DNA of 64,000 nt from assembly GCF_000156575.1 (NCBI RefSeq), contig NZ_GG666044.1, forward strand, positions 465,987 to 529,986, read 5' to 3'. Shown piece by piece: positions 29,110 through 35,988 of the stretch. How positions within the stretch are numbered: the stretch's first letter is position 1; each line of letters begins with the position of its first letter. The translations under genes and the position numbers were made by a program. The notes under the pieces are model-generated. The model saw only the letters and a program-made list of their open reading frames with translations. It was not told the DNA's origin and ran no database searches. Origin of the DNA: Anaerococcus lactolyticus ATCC 51172. Lineage in GTDB: Bacteria > Bacillota > Clostridia > Tissierellales > Peptoniphilaceae.

Positions 29110-29188
29110 CTTATCCGAGATAAGTTATCTTTTTTTCTTCTTATCCGAGATAAGTTATCTTTTTTTTCTTATCCGAGATAAGTTATCT
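29110..29188. repeat. Three tandem copies of a 21-bp palindromic unit
   Basis: CTTATCCGAGATAAG followed by TTATCT occurs at 29,110-29,130, 29,140-29,160 and 29,168-29,188, separated by T-runs (periods 30 and 28 bp). Each unit contains a CTTATC-CGA-GATAAG hairpin. It lies upstream of the holin-4/nrdB operon. A related palindrome (CAATCTCGGATTG) is at 29,921-29,933 on the other flank of the structured region. Possible operator array or outer end of a repeat element. Confidence 0.8.
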
Positions 29189-29480
29189 ATTTTATATGTG
29201 ATGATTTTATTTACAATTGAATCTTCGTTCAAAGGGGGAAACCCTAGGGAACGTTTCGCACGTTCCCTCATCGGTTTCCCCCTTACACCCCCATTCCGTT
29301 ACACCCTCCGGGCGACCCCTCTCGGGGGACAAGGAGTTTGCCTTCGGCAAACGTGTTGGTATGGAGGAGCCCTTGTTTAAGTTGAACTAGCTTCTAACTT
29401 TTTTTGACATTCAGTCGGCTAAAATTTGATAACTCGCATACGCTCAAACAATCAAATTTTTTTACGCCGACTTCATTTAC
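29131..29480 (+). repeat. Structured repeat unit, left copy
   Basis: In order: a T-run plus CTTATCCGAGATAAG palindrome, a GC-rich nested hairpin (GGGGGAAACC...GGTTTCCCCC with inner GGGAACGT/ACGTTCCC, 29,235-29,283), a CCGG-rich stretch, a TTTGCC-TTC-GGCAAA hairpin (~29,338-29,352) and a hairpin closed by AGTCGGC/GCCGACT (~29,412-29,473) whose loop contains AACTCGCATACGCTCAAACA. The same modules recur in the same order on the opposite strand at 29,600-29,940. No protein-coding frame is convincing here. Confidence 0.75.
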
Positions 29481-29488
29481 AAAAATTC

Positions 29489-29570
29489 TTGGTCTTAGGT
29501 TTTTAAGCTCTTCGTTTGAAAATAAACATTAATTTAGCAAAGTTTGGCAAAAGCCAAACGAGACCAAGTC
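29489..29570. repeat. Central hairpin between the two structured repeat copies
   Basis: CTTGGTCT and AGACCAAG form an outer stem, with an inner GTTTGGC-AAAA-GCCAAAC hairpin at ~29,541-29,558. It sits near the symmetry centre of the inverted pair. Confidence 0.5.
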
Positions 29571-29599
29571 CTGTATGTACCTCGAGACCAATTCTCCCT

Positions 29600-29940
29600 T
29601 TTATTGGGCAAAGATTTCTAATCAAGGGTTGCGTAAAGAAAATCGCTTGTTTGAGCGTGAGCGAGTTTGCGATTTTTAGCAACCTGAAGATTAGAAATCT
29701 GTGGGGAAATACGTAATCTTATACAATGACGTTCTCTCTACAAAAAAAAGCTTGCCGAAAAGGCAAGCTTCCTTACCCGCACTCCGCTAAGGAGCCGCTC
29801 GGGGGTGTAGCGGAAAGGGGGCCTGGGGGAACCCAGTGAGGGACCCTGCGGAAGGTCCCTTGGGGTTCCCCCAGATACGGAGCAGTCATGTTAATGACTG
29901 AGAAAATATAATAGATGTAGTCAATCTCGGATTGAAAAAA
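29600..29940 (-). repeat. Structured repeat unit, right (inverted) copy
   Basis: Read on the minus strand: T-run plus CAATCCGAGATTG, nested GC hairpin (CTGGGGGAACCC...GGGTTCCCCCAG with inner GGGACC/GGTCCC, 29,828-29,874), CACCCCCGAGCGG, an AAGCTTGCC-TTTTC-GGCAAGCTT hairpin (29,748-29,770) and a long hairpin closed by AGATTTCTAATC/GATTAGAAATCT (29,611-29,699) with loop AACTCGCTCACGCTCAAACAA. Stems differ from the left copy but stay paired, while loop sequences are conserved. Confidence 0.75.
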
Positions 29941-29961
29941 AGAGGGCTTTTGGGAGCCCTC
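29933..29961 (-). terminator. Terminator of nrdA
   Basis: Minus-strand GAGGGCT-CCCAAA-AGCCCTC followed by TTTTTTT, ~30 bp after the nrdA stop codon. It should limit readthrough into the structured repeat region and towards nrdB. Confidence 0.85.
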
Positions 29962-29989
29962 CCAAAAATTTATTTATATTGTATAAATC

Positions 29990-32518
29990 CTATGCGGAGC
30001 AAGTATCACACTCTTCCACTTCAAGCGATTTGCCTCTCACATAGTAAATGCTCTTTACTCCACTTTCCCAAGCTGTTAGGTAAACATTTAAAATTTGTCT
30101 CATGGTGTATTCTGTGGTGATGTAGATGTTTACTGATTGGGCTTGGTCTAGGTGACGTTGTCTGATTCCTGCCATACGCATTGAGATGTTTTGATCTATG
30201 TCGTGGGCGTTTTCGTAGAGCCAGAAGGTTTTTGTTGTTAGTCCTGGTGCCACTCTTGGGACTATGGCTCCCTTCTTTTCTTCTAGGAAGTAGCGGCTCA
30301 TGATTGGATCTACTCCTGCTGATGTGCCTGAGATTATGGATGTTGATCCTGTTGGGGCTATTGCCATTAAATATCCATTTCTAAGTCCGTATTTTTTAAC
30401 ATCTTCCGCAAGCTTCTCCCATCTTTCTGAAGTGTAGTCTCTGTCAGTGAAGTATGCTCCGCTTTGCCAGTCGCTGCCTTCAAAGACCTTGTAAGACCCC
30501 TTGTCTTTGGCGATTTCCACACTTTCCTTGATGGCGTAATAATTTATGTCTTCATAAACCCTATCTACAAGTTCTGCATGGGCTTTTTCGTCTGACCATC
30601 TGATGTCATTTTTAACTAGCATGTGGTGGTAGCCACTGGTGCCAAGGCCAATTGCCCTATATTTTTTGTTGGTTACTTCCGCATATGGGGTTGGATAATA
30701 GTTTAGGTCAATTACGTTATCTAAGGCCCTTACAACTGTTCTTACAGTTTCTTCAAGCTCTTTAGGATTGTTTACATCAAGCTTGCCAAGGGTGAGGCTG
30801 GCTAGGTTACATTCTACAAAATCTCCCGGTTTGGTTTTGTTAACTATAACCACATCCCCATCTTCTGTGACTATTTCTGTAGAAACAGTTTCTGATGGGC
30901 TCATATTTTGCGCAATCTCAGTACAAAGGTTTGATGAATAAATTATTCCCTTGTGCTTGTTTGGATTATATTTATTTACCAAGTCCCTATTGAAAATAAA
31001 TGGTGTGCCAGTTTCTGACCAAGACTTGATTAAGAGTCTTACCATGTCCTTGATCGGCATGATCCTTCTTGAAATTTCCTTATCATCGACTAATTTTTTG
31101 TAAAATTCTTCAAATTCTTCCCCGTAGGTATCTTCTATGGCCCTGCCATATTTTTTCTCTACCTCATGTGGGTCGAACATGTACCAATCGCCTTCCATAT
31201 TATTTTTGACTTGTTTCCAGAAAAGATCTGGCACGCATACTCCTGGGAAGACATCGTGGGCCTTCATCCTGTCATCGCCGTTATTTGTCCTTAGGCCCAA
31301 AAACTCTGGCATATCCTTATGCCAAATATCAAGATAAACAGCCACAGCTCCCTGGCGCACACCAAGTTGATCAACAGCTACAGCAGTGTCATTAGCAAGT
31401 CTAATCCAACGGATAACCCCACCTGCAACTCCTTCAAAGCCACGAATATCAGAGCCATTTGCCCTTACCTTGCCAAAATAAAGTCCCATTCCACCACCGT
31501 GTTTGGAAACTTCAGCAAAATTAGTAATGGACCTATAGATTCCCTTTAGGGTGTCAGGAACTGTTTCTATAAAGCATGATGAAAGCTGGTTAAAAGGCTT
31601 TCTGGCATTGGTCATAGTTGGGGTTGCCATGGTTGCCTTTAAGGTTGATAAAATATCATAAAGTCTCTTGGCAAAGCTAACCTTGTCTTCTTCTGGAATA
31701 GCAAGATGCATGGCAATTCCCATAAACATCTCTTGAACTTTCTCTAAAAGACGGCCATCATAGCTTGTAATTAGGTATCTTTTTCTAATTAAGTCTAGGC
31801 CTGAATAAGTGAAAATATCATCCCTATCATAGTCCAGGTGTTTTTCTAGCTCATCAATTTCAGCTGAAGAATAATTTTCTAAAATATAGGATCCATATAG
31901 ACCTTTTTCAGTCAAAAACCTTATCTTTGACTTGAAATCATAGATATCATATCGTTCTTCCTCTTGTCTAATTTCTAAATTTATCTTATAGGCTAAAAAT
32001 CTCGCTGCAATTATTTCCCAATCCGGAGCTTCCTTGCTAGTTAGCTCGCTTGCCGCACGAATGACTGCGTCAAGCACTTCCTTATCGTTCATTTCTGGCT
32101 TAGTGAAAGATTCAAATTTAAAATAAAGTGATTCTATTGGATACCTTTGACTATCAAACTCCCTTTGCACCTTAGAAATGATCTCCATTAGATCCTTATC
32201 ACTTACATATTTAGTAAAGTCGGATATTACCTTCCTGTCCATGTTATGCTTGGCGCGGTAGAGGATAAAGGACTTAACTTCCCTATAATAATTTTCATCA
32301 ATAAGACTTAATTCAACTAAGTCTTGGACTTCCTCAACCGTAACTACGTGGTCAACAGGGAATTTTTCCTCGATAGTTCCTACAATTTTTTGGGCGATGT
32401 ATTCAAGTTTTTCGTCAGTTATCGTAGAATCCACTGACTTAAAGGCTTTGAATATAGCTCTTTTAATTTTTTCTAATTCAAAGTCAACTTTTGACCCGTC
32501 TCTTTTAATTATCTTCAT
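29990..32518 (-). CDS. nrdA: Class I ribonucleoside-diphosphate reductase, alpha subunit
   Basis: An 842-residue catalytic subunit converting ribonucleoside diphosphates to deoxy forms. An N-terminal ATP-cone (1-~90, starting MKIIKRDGSKVDFELEKIKR) suggests dATP/ATP overall control. The 10-stranded barrel follows, with active-site cysteines in SSCFIET, SSNLCTEIAQN and the FVECNLASLTLG region. The C-terminal redox pair is CDTC in the last six residues, to be re-reduced by thioredoxin. A NrdR-box-like palindrome lies upstream. The gene is separated from nrdB by an unusual repeat region and the holin-4-like gene. Confidence 0.94.
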   Translation of the reverse strand: MKIIKRDGSKVDFELEKIKRAIFKAFKSVDSTITDEKLEYIAQKIVGTIEEKFPVDHVVTVEEVQDLVELSLIDENYYREVKSFILYRAKHNMDRKVISDFTKYVSDKDLMEIISKVQREFDSQRYPIESLYFKFESFTKPEMNDKEVLDAVIRAASELTSKEAPDWEIIAARFLAYKINLEIRQEEERYDIYDFKSKIRFLTEKGLYGSYILENYSSAEIDELEKHLDYDRDDIFTYSGLDLIRKRYLITSYDGRLLEKVQEMFMGIAMHLAIPEEDKVSFAKRLYDILSTLKATMATPTMTNARKPFNQLSSCFIETVPDTLKGIYRSITNFAEVSKHGGGMGLYFGKVRANGSDIRGFEGVAGGVIRWIRLANDTAVAVDQLGVRQGAVAVYLDIWHKDMPEFLGLRTNNGDDRMKAHDVFPGVCVPDLFWKQVKNNMEGDWYMFDPHEVEKKYGRAIEDTYGEEFEEFYKKLVDDKEISRRIMPIKDMVRLLIKSWSETGTPFIFNRDLVNKYNPNKHKGIIYSSNLCTEIAQNMSPSETVSTEIVTEDGDVVIVNKTKPGDFVECNLASLTLGKLDVNNPKELEETVRTVVRALDNVIDLNYYPTPYAEVTNKKYRAIGLGTSGYHHMLVKNDIRWSDEKAHAELVDRVYEDINYYAIKESVEIAKDKGSYKVFEGSDWQSGAYFTDRDYTSERWEKLAEDVKKYGLRNGYLMAIAPTGSTSIISGTSAGVDPIMSRYFLEEKKGAIVPRVAPGLTTKTFWLYENAHDIDQNISMRMAGIRQRHLDQAQSVNIYITTEYTMRQILNVYLTAWESGVKSIYYVRGKSLEVEECDTCSA

Positions 32519-32535
32519 TCATAACTCCAAATTAA

Positions 32536-32551
32536 CTACTATATATAGTGG
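32536..32551. promoter_or_regulatory. NrdR-box-like operator upstream of nrdA
   Basis: A 12-bp perfect palindrome ACTATATATAGT (32,538-32,549), flanked by partly matching bases, fits the NrdR consensus ACACWATATATWGTGT. It is 20-35 bp before the nrdA start. A weaker second match (ATACCTTATATAGGGG) lies at 32,577-32,592. Confidence 0.7.
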
Positions 32552-32610
32552 TATTTTATCAAAATCTACATCTATCATACCTTATATAGGGGCTGGTATG
32601 CAATCGAGCC

Positions 32611-32652
32611 AAAAAAGAGCACAAAGACCTTTAAAGCTTATCTTTGTGCTAT
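32611..32652 (-). terminator. Terminator of the sppA-RDD operon
   Basis: Minus-strand AGCACAAAGA...TCTTTGTGCT stem followed by CTTTTTT, ~60 bp after the RDD gene. Confidence 0.8.
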
Positions 32653-32708
32653 TGCTTGTAATTTTTCTTCTTTTTTAAAAGTTTATTTGTTGACAAAAAC
32701 AAATTTAT

Positions 32709-33182
32709 CTAAATTTCTTCTGTGTATAGGGCCTTAAAGGCATCTTCTTTTACAACAGATGTATCAGTGAAAAGATCGATAAAACTTTGTTTTTTTGGAG
32801 TAACTAGGGCTAGGGCATAGAGAAAAATAAACTTGTTTTGAATATATCTTCCAGCTATTTCCCTTATTAAAATTTGACTTGTTGATAAATTTCCTCCACC
32901 AACAGATACCACCCTGAGTCCTGTAATAATTTTCCCAAGGCTTTGGCCCCTGGTTATTAAAGATAGGATTGTAAAGTAGGCTAGGCTAACAATGGTGTAG
33001 ATGACATCGGCAAGCACTAGGCCCAGTACTTTAGCCTCTGGATCTATTGGAAAAATGAACTTACCTATGCTAAAGATGGCAGATATGACCATCATATCTA
33101 TCAGGTAAGCCAAAAATCTTAGGCCGAATGATGAGTAGGCATATGCAAAATCTCTTTCTTCGAAAACTTTTTTATCTTCCAT
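32709..33182 (-). CDS. RDD-family membrane protein
   Basis: A 157-residue protein with about three membrane helices. It carries the family pattern: FGLRFLAYLIDMMVISAIF with the first conserved Arg/Asp, and later GQSLGKIITGLRVV. RDD proteins are of uncertain function; some affect Na+/H+ exchange or protein export. It overlaps the sppA stop by 11 bp, indicating co-translation with that peptidase. Confidence 0.8.
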   Translation of the reverse strand: MEDKKVFEERDFAYAYSSFGLRFLAYLIDMMVISAIFSIGKFIFPIDPEAKVLGLVLADVIYTIVSLAYFTILSLITRGQSLGKIITGLRVVSVGGGNLSTSQILIREIAGRYIQNKFIFLYALALVTPKKQSFIDLFTDTSVVKEDAFKALYTEEI

Positions 33183-34155
33183 AGACTCCTCCGTAGATAT
33201 ACATAGGAGCTTGCCTATTTTCTTCCATTAATTCCTTGAGGATGGCGAGGTCTGATGAAGATTTTTTCAAATCACTAACCTTTTGGAAAAGTTGTCTAAG
33301 CGATATGTTTGCATAAGAACTTTCCACAACTTGTGGGTCGTTTAACTTATTTTCCTTGATCATATCAGCTATTGCCATGTCAATATCGCCTATCTTATCT
33401 ACAAGACCATTTTTCACAGCTTGGGCTCCATCATAAACCCTACCATCGGCGAGTTTTCTGACGTCTTTTTCACTCATATGTCTGCCTTCTGATACGATTT
33501 TTACAAAACGACCAAAGGCTGAATCTACTAGAGCTTGGAGGTAGGCTTTTTCTTCAGCATTTAAGTCCCTGCCCATAGTGCCTGTATCTTTCATCTTGCC
33601 TGAAACTACGTTTTGTTCCTTGATTCCATATTTTTCAAAGAGTCCTTGGAAGGAACGACCACCCATGATTACACCGATAGAACCAGTGAGGGTTTCATTT
33701 GAAGCGTAAATCCTATCTGTTGGAGCAGATATATAGTAACCACCAGATGCAGCCATTTCTTCCATAACAGAATAAACTGGAATCTTCTTTGCTTTTAGGC
33801 TTTTGATTTCCTTGGCAATTTTTTCTGACACATAAACAGATCCGCCTGGGGAATTTACTGTAAGGATAACGCCCTTGGTTGTTGGATCTTTCGCTGCATC
33901 CTTAAGCTCGCTTATGACAAATTCACTATTCTCGTCACCTTGGATTACACCTTCTAGAGAAATTTTTCTGATTTTTTCGGCAGAGTTTGTTCCTTGGATG
34001 ACTTCCTGGTCAAAAAGTGTAGACTTGCCCCAATCTCTAAGGTAAGCCAAGCCCTTTGCCTCTTTTTCTTCACTAGCATCTTTCATAAACATAGAAGCAA
34101 CAAGAACAAGAACTGCAAGACCTACTGCTATCCATCTTTTTGCATTGTTTTTCAT
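33172..34155 (-). CDS. sppA: Signal peptide peptidase SppA
   Basis: A 327-residue membrane-anchored serine protease of the S49 family that degrades cleaved signal peptides. One N-terminal membrane helix (~8-24) is followed by the protease domain. NSPGGSVYVSEKIAKEI, the catalytic-serine segment EEMAASGGYYISAP and the TGSIGVIMGG segment are visible. The length fits the short, single-domain SppA of Firmicutes. It forms an operon with the overlapping RDD gene. Confidence 0.92.
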   Translation of the reverse strand: MKNNAKRWIAVGLAVLVLVASMFMKDASEEKEAKGLAYLRDWGKSTLFDQEVIQGTNSAEKIRKISLEGVIQGDENSEFVISELKDAAKDPTTKGVILTVNSPGGSVYVSEKIAKEIKSLKAKKIPVYSVMEEMAASGGYYISAPTDRIYASNETLTGSIGVIMGGRSFQGLFEKYGIKEQNVVSGKMKDTGTMGRDLNAEEKAYLQALVDSAFGRFVKIVSEGRHMSEKDVRKLADGRVYDGAQAVKNGLVDKIGDIDMAIADMIKENKLNDPQVVESSYANISLRQLFQKVSDLKKSSSDLAILKELMEENRQAPMYIYGGVYGR

Positions 34156-34225
34156 AATATCTCCTTAATTTTAATTTTCACTCCTCCATTATACCCCAAA
34201 ATAAATCAAGACTTAATAAAGATGA

Positions 34226-34254
34226 TTGCATTTTTATAGACCAATCAGTACAAT
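34226..34254 (+). promoter_or_regulatory. Promoter of the lar operon
   Basis: TTGCAT (34,226-34,231), a 17-bp spacer and TACAAT (34,249-34,254). Transcription from ~34,261 gives a ~135-nt leader before larE. Confidence 0.55.
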
Positions 34255-34300
34255 GAATATGCATTACAATTATCGTTAACACTCGATTACATTGTTATGT

Positions 34301-34377
34301 ATAGCTCCTGCCCGGAGCTATTTACATAAAAAATTAAGCTGTATTTTTAATATAGCTTAATTATTTTTTATTATTTT
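34301..34377 (+). promoter_or_regulatory. Structured leader with terminator-like hairpin before larE
   Basis: Hairpin 1 is ATAGCTCC-TGCCC-GGAGCTAT (34,301-34,321). Hairpin 2 is AATTAAGCT...AGCTTAATT (34,332-34,362), followed by ATTTTTTATTATTTT, and looks like an intrinsic terminator 20 bp before the larE ribosome binding site. The 3' arm of hairpin 1 (AGCTAT) can also pair with ATAGCT in hairpin 2 (34,352-34,357), so alternative folds are possible. An attenuator is inferred. Confidence 0.45.
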
Positions 34378-34396
34378 AATAAAGGAAGTGTTATTT

Positions 34397-35230
34397 ATGG
34401 ACAAATACACTAAAAAGCTCTACCAAATCATGAGGGACTTGCTAAAAGAAAAAATAGTTTTGGCCTTTTCTGGTGGGGTAGATTCTGCCTTACTTCTAAA
34501 AATCGCATCTTCTCTAAGGCAAAATGAAAACGATGTAGTCGCCATGTTTTTCAAGGCACCATCAAGTACAGAAGAAGACCTTGTAAACGCCAAAAATTTG
34601 GCAGAAGAAATGCAAGTTAAGTTATATATAAAAGATGTGGATATCTTTGTAGATGACCACATTACCAACAACGAAAAAGATAGGTGCTACCACTGCAAGA
34701 GCCACCTTTTTAAACAAGCTATAGATTTAAAAGACGAACTCGGTTACGGCTATGTCATTGACGGGACCAACACCGATGACCACAAGGTTTATAGACCAGG
34801 TCTTATGGCCCTAAAAAATCTTGGAGTCGTAAGTCCTCTAAATATGGCTGGTTTTTCTAAAGAAATGGTGAGGGCCCTTGCTAGCGAGCTTGGAGTAAGT
34901 GTTGCCAAAAGGCCGTCAGCACCTTGTCTTTTGACTAGGTTTCCTTACGGTACAAAGATTACCCCGGCGAAACTAGACAGACTTGAAAAAGCAGAAGCTT
35001 TTATAAGGGACCTAGGCTTTATCAAATTTAGAGTAAGAGACCACTCAAATATTGCTAGGATTGAACTAGAGCCAGATGACTTTATAAAATTTATCGACAA
35101 GAGATACCTTGTCATAAAAGAATTTAAAACCCTTGGCTTTTCCTATGTGACAATCGACCTAGAAGGTTTTAGGTCAGGGTCAATGGATGAGGGTCTAAGT
35201 GAAGAAGAAAAGAAAAAGTGGGTCTTATAA
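34397..35230 (+). CDS. larE: LarE, ATP-dependent sacrificial sulfur transferase
   Basis: A 277-residue PP-loop enzyme that adenylates and then thiolates the pyridinium carboxylates of the nickel-pincer precursor. The PP-loop is FSGGVDSALLLKIA (24-37). C177 in PSAPCLLTRFPYG corresponds to the Lactiplantibacillus plantarum Cys176 that gives up its sulfur. An additional pair, C97 and C100 (RCYHC), is present. The ATG at 34,397 follows AGGAAGTG; an in-frame GTG at 34,388 is part of that ribosome binding site. The stop codon overlaps the larB ATG by one base. Confidence 0.92.
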   Translation: MDKYTKKLYQIMRDLLKEKIVLAFSGGVDSALLLKIASSLRQNENDVVAMFFKAPSSTEEDLVNAKNLAEEMQVKLYIKDVDIFVDDHITNNEKDRCYHCKSHLFKQAIDLKDELGYGYVIDGTNTDDHKVYRPGLMALKNLGVVSPLNMAGFSKEMVRALASELGVSVAKRPSAPCLLTRFPYGTKITPAKLDRLEKAEAFIRDLGFIKFRVRDHSNIARIELEPDDFIKFIDKRYLVIKEFKTLGFSYVTIDLEGFRSGSMDEGLSEEEKKKWVL

Positions 35231-35988
35231 TGGATAAAAAAACCTTAATCAAACAAATCAAAGAAGGGCTAATCTCAGAAGAGGATGCCCTTAAAATCCT
35301 TGAAGACAAAGGATATGCAGACGTAGGTGAAAACGCCAAAATCGACTTCTCAAGAAGAGACAGACGTGGTTTTCCAGAAGCAATTTACTGCGCATCAAAA
35401 GATGACAAGAGCCTCATAGAAATCTTTAAGGCCTTTTACGAAAGAGGCGAATCCGTAATCGGCACCAGGGCAAGCCGTAGACAATACGAAATCGTAAAAG
35501 CTGTCATCGATGACGTGGAATATTCAGACCTTGCCCAAATTATTAGCCTGGACTACTCCAAAGAAAGCGAGAAAATCGGCGAAATCGCCATAGTATCTGC
35601 TGGCACATCTGATTTGCCAATTAGCCTTGAAGCTGAAATTACAGCGCGCTTTCTTGGGGCAAAAGTAAAAGCCTACAGGGATGTGGGAGTTGCTGGAGTC
35701 CATAGGCTCTTAGATAAGACAGAAGAAATAAAAAAAGCAAATGTAATTATAGCCATAGCAGGTATGGAAGCAGCCCTTGCCACAGTGCTTGCAGGCCTTG
35801 TTGATAAGCCAATTATAGCTGTCCCAACATCAGTCGGCTACGGAGCAAACCTTGGAGGGATTACCGCCCTTTTGTCAATGATCAACTCCTGTGCCGAAGG
35901 CGTAAGCGTAGTTAATATCGACAACGGCTACGGAGCCGCCTACCAAGCTTGCCAAATCAATAGGCTAATCGCGAAAGGAAATAAATAA
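35230..35988 (+). CDS. larB: LarB, nickel-pincer cofactor synthase first enzyme
   Basis: A 252-residue protein with a C-terminal AIR-carboxylase (PurE-like) fold. LarB carboxylates nicotinic acid adenine dinucleotide and cleaves its phosphoanhydride. FSRRDRRGFPEAIYC and VSAGTSDLPISLEAEITARF are conserved stretches. TaATG coupling to larE and a one-base overlap with larC show a tight operon. The start was chosen at the ATG overlapping the larE stop rather than a GTG 12 bases earlier. Confidence 0.92.
   Translation: MDKKTLIKQIKEGLISEEDALKILEDKGYADVGENAKIDFSRRDRRGFPEAIYCASKDDKSLIEIFKAFYERGESVIGTRASRRQYEIVKAVIDDVEYSDLAQIISLDYSKESEKIGEIAIVSAGTSDLPISLEAEITARFLGAKVKAYRDVGVAGVHRLLDKTEEIKKANVIIAIAGMEAALATVLAGLVDKPIIAVPTSVGYGANLGGITALLSMINSCAEGVSVVNIDNGYGAAYQACQINRLIAKGNK

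Noticed and set aside
29110-29188. Three short repeats resembling a minimal CRISPR array
   Set aside because: Spacers are only T-rich runs of 7-9 bp, repeats are internally palindromic, and no cas genes are in the window.
29198-29720. Short open frames inside the structured repeat region
   Set aside because: They are short, start without ribosome binding sites, cross the hairpins and differ between the two repeat copies.
32577-32592. Second NrdR box
   Set aside because: Only about 10 of 16 positions match and its distance to the first box (~41 bp) is not the usual spacing, so it is mentioned only as weak.
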